Shown here in pieces: positions 23,656 to 28,856 of a stretch of DNA of 28,856 nt. How positions within the stretch are numbered: the stretch's first letter is position 1; each line of letters starts with the position of its first letter. The position numbers were made by a program, and so were the translations under genes. The stretch lies in the NCBI GenBank assembly GCA_002345205.1, contig DDVI01000096.1, positions 1-28,856 of the forward strand, given 5' to 3'. Below the pieces are notes generated by a model. It was not told the DNA's origin, made no database searches, and worked only from the letters and a program-made list of their open reading frames with translations. The DNA comes from Bdellovibrionaceae bacterium UBA2316 (GTDB taxonomy: Bacteria > Bdellovibrionota > Bdellovibrionia > Bdellovibrionales > Bdellovibrionaceae).

Positions 23656-24906
23656 TTAAGCCGGCTTTTGTTTAAAGCTCACTACGTCGATATTGTAATA
23701 TTTTAGTCGATCGTGCAGTGTGCTTTTTGGCATTCCTAATTCTGATGCCGTTAATTTTTGATTTCCTTTGTTAACGGCAAGTCGCTTGATGATCATTTGC
23801 TTTTCAATTTCCTTTATAATCGGTAATTGTTGGCCGGTACGGCCACTAACTAACTCATTGTCTAAAGTTTCTTCCGATGTCGTCTTGTCTAAAAGTTTAT
23901 TTATATGACTTTCAGTAATGAGCTCATGCGGATACAAAGCACTACAGCGAGCTACTAGATTTTTTAGTTCGCGTATGTTTCCTGGCCATTTGTATTTTTT
24001 TAACTCAGCTATTGCGGCGAAGGAAAATCGCACACGGTAGTTTTTGCAAAACTCGCCCATCAACATATCGAAATCTTCCATACGGTTCACTAAGTCTGGG
24101 GGGGAAACTTGAATGACATTCAGACGATAATATAGATCTAGTCGGAACGTTCCCTGGTTGATTTTTTCAGACAGGTTTTTGTGGGTTGCCGCTAAAATGC
24201 GAACATCGGTTTGAATGGTACGATCAGAGCCAACGGGACGAATTTCATTGTTCTCTAGGGCACGCAAAAGTTTCGCTTGAATAGAGTAAGGCAGATCGCC
24301 GATTTCATCTAAAAACAGAGTTCCCCCGCGAGCGGATTCAAAGGCACCTTTGCGATCAGAAACAGCGCCTGTAAAGCTGCCTTTAATGTGTCCAAAAAGT
24401 TCTGATTCTACTAATGTTTCCGTAAGGGCCGAACAGTTGACGCAAACCAAGGGGCCATCTTTGCGGCGGGAACTTTGGTGAATCGCTTTAGCAATCACTT
24501 CTTTGCCCGAGCCAGAAGATCCTAGCATTAGAATAGGAAAGTCGGACTGGGCGCCATGGACTAAGCTATTGAGTTCGTCATTCCAAATTGTATTTTTGCT
24601 TTGTAGTGGAAACGAAGTTTTTTCTTCTGGTGATACGATTTGAAACTCAAGGTCTCCCAGGGTTAATATATCGTTCAGGTTAAGGTTTTGTTCGATGATT
24701 TTTTTACCATTAACATAGGTGCCGGCCTGACTACGCAGATCTTTGGCGACCAAGTTGCCGTCGCGATATTCAAAGCGAACATGCCGTTCACTCACGTCGG
24801 CGGAGCTGACTGGATATTGACAGTTTTTATCTGTACCTAGGGTCATAAAATCTGAAATGACGGATGCGATACCTGGGTTAGTTAGTGGTTTAAGAAGATA
24901 GTTCAT
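23656..24906 (-). CDS. Sigma54-dependent transcriptional activator (FHA-AAA+-Fis)
   Basis: A 416-aa one-component enhancer-binding protein. N-terminal FHA domain (about 22-92, SERH at 39-42 and AGTYVNG at 61-67), which in the family binds phosphothreonine, so a Ser/Thr kinase may control it. The AAA+ domain has Walker A GSSGSGKE (129-136), the sigma54-contact loop GSFTGA (176-181) in place of the usual GAFTGA, Walker B GGTLFLDEIG (194-203) and FRLDLYYRLNV. A Fis-type HTH lies at the end (NQKLTASELGMPKSTLHDRL). AAGGAG precedes the ATG by 6 bases. Its stop touches that of the FliL-like gene. Target genes are not identifiable; no sigma54 promoter was recognised in the window. Confidence 0.92.
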   Translation of the reverse strand: MNYLLKPLTNPGIASVISDFMTLGTDKNCQYPVSSADVSERHVRFEYRDGNLVAKDLRSQAGTYVNGKKIIEQNLNLNDILTLGDLEFQIVSPEEKTSFPLQSKNTIWNDELNSLVHGAQSDFPILMLGSSGSGKEVIAKAIHQSSRRKDGPLVCVNCSALTETLVESELFGHIKGSFTGAVSDRKGAFESARGGTLFLDEIGDLPYSIQAKLLRALENNEIRPVGSDRTIQTDVRILAATHKNLSEKINQGTFRLDLYYRLNVIQVSPPDLVNRMEDFDMLMGEFCKNYRVRFSFAAIAELKKYKWPGNIRELKNLVARCSALYPHELITESHINKLLDKTTSEETLDNELVSGRTGQQLPIIKEIEKQMIIKRLAVNKGNQKLTASELGMPKSTLHDRLKYYNIDVVSFKQKPA

Positions 24907-25054
24907 GTGGACTCCTTTGTTGCTATGGGTCTTCTATTCAAAGGTGGCGCCATACAGCGGGAGTCCTCTGCAATTCGTAATTTGCATTAGAACCTTTTTA
25001 CCAATTTCTATTCTAAGACTTGAGAAATACAAGGGTCCTTGATACAGCTAATGC

Positions 25055-25627
25055 ATGACTTTTGTTAAATATATCAAGAGCTGCATCCTTGCTAAGGATT
25101 ACCCTAAAACTGGGCAGCCTGAAATCGCCTTCGTAGGACGCTCAAACGCGGGCAAATCTTCACTTATCAATGGTATCGCTAACCAAAAAATCGCCCATGT
25201 CAGCGGCACTCCGGGAAAAACGCGCCTTCTTAGCTTCTTTAATTTTAATGATGATTTCGTCCTAGTCGACATGCCTGGATATGGTTTTGCGGAACGTAGC
25301 CATGAAGAGCAAGATGACTGGAAAGTGATGATTGAAAGTTACTTAAGCACAGCTGAAAAACTGAAAGCTCTAGTTTTGGTAATGGATATCCGCCGTTCTT
25401 GGAGTGAAGACGAAAAAATGATCCAGGAATTTTCTGAGCATATCGGTGTTCCTTTGGTTGTAGCTCTTACTAAAGCGGATAAACTTTCTCGCTCGCAAAT
25501 GATGAAACGAATGGAAGAGTTCGATGCAGACATTCTACTTAAGCACAAGTACCCGGTATCGTCCCTGAAAAAGGACGGTATTGATGATTTAAAGAAACAA
25601 CTGTATAAATTTATAAATAGGAAGTGA
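25055..25627 (+). CDS. engB: Ribosome-biogenesis GTPase EngB (YsxC/YihA)
   Basis: EngB is an essential GTPase that acts late in 50S ribosomal subunit assembly. The 190-aa length is normal. Seen: the G1 loop GRSNAGKSS (28-36), G2 Thr in GTPGKTR (51-57), G3 DMPG (72-75), G4 TKAD (139-142) and G5 VSSLKKDG (168-175). The ATG at 25055 matches family N-termini, though no ribosome site is visible. It starts a same-strand group leading to kdsB, pyrG and kdsD, with 10 bases before kdsB, so it probably shares their transcript. Divergent from the FHA activator across about 150 bases. Confidence 0.95.
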   Translation: MTFVKYIKSCILAKDYPKTGQPEIAFVGRSNAGKSSLINGIANQKIAHVSGTPGKTRLLSFFNFNDDFVLVDMPGYGFAERSHEEQDDWKVMIESYLSTAEKLKALVLVMDIRRSWSEDEKMIQEFSEHIGVPLVVALTKADKLSRSQMMKRMEEFDADILLKHKYPVSSLKKDGIDDLKKQLYKFINRK

Positions 25628-25637
25628 GATACTAAAT

Positions 25638-26390
25638 ATGCTGCGAATTGGGGTTATTCCTTCACGATTGAAAGCCACTCGGTTTCCCGACAAACCCCTC
25701 GCCCAAATAGCCGGCAAATCATTGATCCGCAGAGTTGTTGAACGCACCCTTAAAAGTCAGAAATTAGATAAAGTTATTCTAGCGACCGATAATCAGGCTA
25801 TTGCTAATGAAGTTAAAGATCTGAACTGCCAAGTGGTTTTTACCGATCCTGAATTGCCATCAGGAACAGATCGCGTAAATGCCGCCGTTAAAGGATTAAA
25901 TCCAGACATTGTTATCAACATTCAAGGTGACGAACCGCTCATCCAGTTCGAAGTCATTGATCAGCTGGTGACGGCTTTAGAGGCTGATTCAAAGCTAGAT
26001 TTAGTGACCTTGGGGCAAGACTTTAAGTTCGCGGATGAGTTTCAATCGCCGAATAATGTCAAAGTTATTTTGAATGATAAATCAGAAGCCATCTATTTCA
26101 GCCGTTTTCCCATCCCGTTTTCTAGAGCTGAGATTACCGATAAAATGTTCCCAAGTCCGGTTGTTCTCAAACATATTGGACTATACGGGTTTCGTTACTC
26201 ATTTCTGCATACTTTTTGTCAAACTCCGGTATCGATATTAGAGAAAAGTGAGTCCCTTGAACAGCTCAGGGCGATGAGTCTAGGTGCTAAAATAAAGGTC
26301 ATTAAGACGCACCACTTTTTTCAAGGAGTCGACGTTCCAGAGGATATACAAAAAGTTGAAAATTGGATAAAATTAAATCATGAAAAATAG
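25638..26390 (+). CDS. kdsB: 3-deoxy-manno-octulosonate cytidylyltransferase (CMP-KDO synthetase)
   Basis: KdsB activates KDO with CTP to give CMP-KDO for LPS inner-core assembly, in the cytoplasm. The 250-aa protein shows the nucleotide-binding start GVIPSRLKATRFPDKPL (5-21), SGTDRVNAA (75-83), NIQGDEPLI (94-102), and later the KHIGLYGFR and SLEQLRAM segments typical of the family. The next gene, pyrG, makes the CTP this enzyme uses; the two overlap at the 5' extension of pyrG. The presence of kdsD at the end of the operon fits a dedicated KDO pathway. Identification is firm. Confidence 0.96.
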   Translation: MLRIGVIPSRLKATRFPDKPLAQIAGKSLIRRVVERTLKSQKLDKVILATDNQAIANEVKDLNCQVVFTDPELPSGTDRVNAAVKGLNPDIVINIQGDEPLIQFEVIDQLVTALEADSKLDLVTLGQDFKFADEFQSPNNVKVILNDKSEAIYFSRFPIPFSRAEITDKMFPSPVVLKHIGLYGFRYSFLHTFCQTPVSILEKSESLEQLRAMSLGAKIKVIKTHHFFQGVDVPEDIQKVENWIKLNHEK

Positions 26391-26430
26391 CCAAGTTCGC
26401 ATCTCGACAAAAAAATCAGTTAAAAAACCT

Positions 26431-28134
26431 ATGAAACAAAAATACATCTTCGTAACCGGCGGCGTGGTCTCTTCTATTGGAAAGGGATTGGCGGCCGCGA
26501 GCTTGGGTGCTTTGCTAGAAGCAAAGGGTTTTAAAGTTACCATCATGAAAATGGATCCATATATCAATGTGGATCCGGGAACGATGTCACCATTTCAACA
26601 TGGCGAAGTATATGTAACCGAAGATGGCGCGGAAACAGATTTAGACTTGGGTCACTACGAGCGCTTTACATCGTCCATTATGACTCGGGCAAATTCAGTA
26701 TCAACCGGTCAAATTTACGACACCGTCATTCAACGTGAACGTCGAGGAGACTTCCTCGGCGGTACGGTTCAAGTCATTCCTCATATTACAGATGAGATTA
26801 AACAACGTGTGTACCATGCAGCTCAAGGTAATGAAATTATCATTGTTGAAATCGGTGGTACTGTTGGTGACATCGAAAGCTTGCCATTCTTAGAAGCTGT
26901 TCGCCAGTTACGTACTGAACTTGGACCGGATGGTTCTGTTCTAATTCACGTAACTTATGTTCCTTATATCGCGGCTGCAGGCGAGTTGAAAAGTAAACCG
27001 ACTCAACACTCGGTGAAGGAACTTCAGCAAATTGGTATGCAACCTGACTTTTTGATCTGTCGTTCTGAAAAATCAATTGATTACAGCTTAAAAAAGAAAA
27101 TTGGATTGTTCTGTTCGTTACCTGCAGAAAATGTAATCGCGGCGCAAGATTCATCAACTATCTATGAAGTTCCCATGCGTTTGCACCAAGAAAAGTTGGA
27201 TGATCTAGTTGTAAAAAAATTAAATCTAAAAGCGTCTCGTTTTGATTTTTCGGGCTGGCAGCAAATCGTGTCGTCCGTGAAATCTCCGAAGTTTAGAACG
27301 ACGATTGCTATTGTTGGTAAGTACGTGGATTTAAAAGAATCGTATAAGTCATTGCATGAATCAATTATCCACGGTGGTATCGCTAATAATTCAGCGGTGG
27401 AAATCGTGTACGTTGATTCCGAAAAATTAAATGAAAAGAATGTTCACCATCATTTAACGGGAATCAACGGCGTTCTGGTTCCGGGCGGCTTTGGATCACG
27501 TGGAGTTGAAGGTAAACTGGCCGCAATTAAATTTGCTCGCGAAAACTCGATTCCTTATTTTGGAATTTGTTTTGGTATGCAATTAGCGACTATCGAATTT
27601 GCTCGTAATGTGTGTGGAATCAAAGATGCGACATCTCGTGAGTTCGTTGATGAAAACGAGCGCAAGGGGCAATTCGTTATAGATTTTATGACCGAGCAAA
27701 AACACCTGATGCAAAAAGGTGGAACAATGCGGTTGGGTTCTTTCCCATGCGACATAAAAAAGGGTACAAAAGCATACGAAGTGTATCGCAGTGAAAAAAT
27801 ATTTGAACGTCATCGCCATCGCTATGAGTTCAACAATCAATTTAAAGATTTGTTAGAGAAAAAAGGCTTAGTCGCATCTGGGATCTGCAAAGAAAGAAAT
27901 TTGGTAGAAATTATCGAACTTCCAGATCATCCATGGTTTGTAGCTGTTCAGTTCCATCCAGAATTTAAATCTACGCCGCTTAAACCACATCCTTTGTTCC
28001 GCAGTTTCATTGAAGCCACTTTGGGTAAAAAAGCAAAGAAAGCAAACTTCGCTTCTAAAACAAACGCGAAAACGTCAACGGTTAAAGCTAGTGTGAAAGT
28101 AAAAGAGAAAATTAATGCAAGAACGCATTCTTGA
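26431..28134 (+). CDS. pyrG: CTP synthase
   Basis: PyrG converts UTP to CTP with glutamine and ATP. N-terminal synthetase: KYIFVTGGVVSSIGKGLAAA, PYINVDPGTM; C-terminal class-I glutamine amidotransferase with the nucleophile Cys in YFGICFGMQLA and the FHPEF motif. An in-frame ATG at 26380 overlaps the end of kdsB and would add 17 Lys-rich residues, but with the ATG at 26431 the N-terminus and the catalytic Cys (residue 380, versus 379 in E. coli) align best; 26380 remains possible. After the amidotransferase there is a Lys/Ala/Thr-rich tail of roughly 30 residues, unusual for PyrG. It supplies CTP to kdsB encoded just upstream and general nucleotide metabolism. Confidence 0.96.
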   Translation: MKQKYIFVTGGVVSSIGKGLAAASLGALLEAKGFKVTIMKMDPYINVDPGTMSPFQHGEVYVTEDGAETDLDLGHYERFTSSIMTRANSVSTGQIYDTVIQRERRGDFLGGTVQVIPHITDEIKQRVYHAAQGNEIIIVEIGGTVGDIESLPFLEAVRQLRTELGPDGSVLIHVTYVPYIAAAGELKSKPTQHSVKELQQIGMQPDFLICRSEKSIDYSLKKKIGLFCSLPAENVIAAQDSSTIYEVPMRLHQEKLDDLVVKKLNLKASRFDFSGWQQIVSSVKSPKFRTTIAIVGKYVDLKESYKSLHESIIHGGIANNSAVEIVYVDSEKLNEKNVHHHLTGINGVLVPGGFGSRGVEGKLAAIKFARENSIPYFGICFGMQLATIEFARNVCGIKDATSREFVDENERKGQFVIDFMTEQKHLMQKGGTMRLGSFPCDIKKGTKAYEVYRSEKIFERHRHRYEFNNQFKDLLEKKGLVASGICKERNLVEIIELPDHPWFVAVQFHPEFKSTPLKPHPLFRSFIEATLGKKAKKANFASKTNAKTSTVKASVKVKEKINARTHS

Positions 28135-28856
28135 TTTAGCGAAGTCTGTTCTAGAAATTGAATCTAAAGCCATAACGGACAGTGTTCGTTATTTGAATGC
28201 AGACTTCGTAAAAGCGGCAGAATGGATTTTTCAATGCAAAGGCAAACTTGTAGTTACGGGTATTGGGAAATCTGGGCAGATCGCGCGTAAAATCGCGAGC
28301 ACATTTTCCTCTACAGGAACGCCGGCTATATATTTACACCCCGCTGAAAGTTCGCACGGTGATTTAGGTATCGTTACAGAAAACGACATAGTGTTGGCGC
28401 TTTCTTACGGCGGCGAAAGCTACGAACTGAATACCATCATGACCTATGTAGCTCGCAAAGGAATTAAATTAATCGCGATGACAGGCAAGCTTGAGAGTTC
28501 GTTAGCAAAGGCGGCTCACGCGGTAATTTGCGTTCAGGTTCAGAAAGAAGCGTGTCCACTGCAGTTGGCACCTACGGCATCGACGACAGCAACATTGGCG
28601 ATGGGTGATGCTCTGGCAATGTCGGTGCTAATGCTCAAAGGTTTTACGTCCGAAGACTTTGCTCAGTATCACCCAGGTGGCAGTTTAGGTTTTAAATTGT
28701 TAACTCGCGTGAAAGATATAATGCACGTTGGAGATGCACTTCCTATCGTTAATTTAGATACTGAAATTCGTTCGGTGCTGTCTATCATGACCCACAGAGA
28801 TGTTCGCGGCTGTGCCGGGGTTGTTGATAACAAAGGCGATTTAACGGGTGTAGTGA
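28115..28856 (+). CDS. kdsD: D-arabinose-5-phosphate isomerase KdsD/KpsF, 3' end outside window
   Basis: KdsD isomerises ribulose 5-phosphate to arabinose 5-phosphate, the first committed precursor of KDO. The start at 28115 lies 20 bases inside the end of pyrG in another frame. About 247 codons are visible of about 320 expected. Seen: the SIS sugar-isomerase domain with VVTGIGKSGQIARKIASTFS, LHPAESSHGDLG, LALSYGGESYELN, and APTASTTATLAMGDALAM; then YHPGGSLGFKLLTRVKDIMH and the start of the first CBS domain (LPIVNLDTEIRSVLSIM). The second CBS domain lies beyond the window. Placement after kdsB and pyrG makes a KDO role clear. Confidence is high for the visible part. Confidence 0.93.
   Translation, partial: MQERILDLAKSVLEIESKAITDSVRYLNADFVKAAEWIFQCKGKLVVTGIGKSGQIARKIASTFSSTGTPAIYLHPAESSHGDLGIVTENDIVLALSYGGESYELNTIMTYVARKGIKLIAMTGKLESSLAKAAHAVICVQVQKEACPLQLAPTASTTATLAMGDALAMSVLMLKGFTSEDFAQYHPGGSLGFKLLTRVKDIMHVGDALPIVNLDTEIRSVLSIMTHRDVRGCAGVVDNKGDLTGVV

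Noticed and set aside
26840..27157. Minus-strand ORF of 105 aa inside pyrG
   Set aside because: Antisense shadow of a strongly conserved enzyme, with no signal or domain.
1..28856. tRNA, rRNA, CRISPR array or transposase
   Set aside because: No cloverleaf, rRNA core sequence, regularly spaced repeats or transposase-like ORF was seen on either strand.

Overview
The window is 28.9 kb of a compact, fairly AT-rich Gram-negative chromosome, roughly 40% GC by eye. It has KDO/LPS genes, lipoproteins, candidate outer-membrane barrels, a FliL-like protein and a CpaF-type secretion/pilus ATPase. Gene content, and a four-helix-bundle (S23/IVP) protein of a type I recall from these genomes, suggest a low-GC Bdellovibrio-like predator (Bdellovibrionota). 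That assignment is inference from memory. I see no tRNA, rRNA, CRISPR array or transposase, and no gene-free stretch over 300 bases.

Layout. (1) 1-5438: the 3' end of a ThiF/HesA-family adenylyltransferase meets a minus-strand operon lipA-pdhC-lpd-[51-codon ORF]-lipB. This makes and uses lipoyl groups for a 2-oxoacid dehydrogenase; the E1 genes are not here. (2) 5595-7291: sfsA overlaps a candidate outer-membrane protein. (3) 7300-7678: a four-helix-bundle gene enclosed by a 36-position inverted repeat, laid out like a 23S rRNA intervening sequence but outside any rRNA. (4) 7745-10411: a DsbA-like thiol protein with its terminator, diverging from two overlapping unknown secreted-protein genes. 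(5) 10547-14737: a same-strand run of a small helical protein, a secreted cupredoxin-like protein, a solitary CpaF ATPase, a sensor-like coiled-coil protein and enolase. (6) 14741-16627: minus-strand genes for a small secreted protein and an HTTM-like membrane protein with a partner, around a decayed outer-membrane-protein 3' end. (7) 16687-19995: ftsB-like gene, a small HTH gene and polA, with GC-rich palindromes on both sides of polA. (8) 20089-24906: a secreted hydrolase, a membrane-anchored protein, a BamE-like lipoprotein, a FliL-like protein and an FHA/AAA+/Fis sigma54 activator. (9) 25055-28856: engB-kdsB-pyrG-kdsD (last gene cut by the window end), which supplies CTP and KDO precursors for LPS.

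Genes are tightly packed with many start/stop overlaps. Five of the six convergent junctions have at most 4 nt between, or shared by, the stop codons; only the DsbA-like gene has a clear intrinsic terminator. The most unusual items are the IVS-like element at 7300-7678, the ATPase/cupredoxin/sensor run upstream of enolase, the FliL paralogue away from flagellar genes, and the hidden 51-aa ORF in the lipoate operon.
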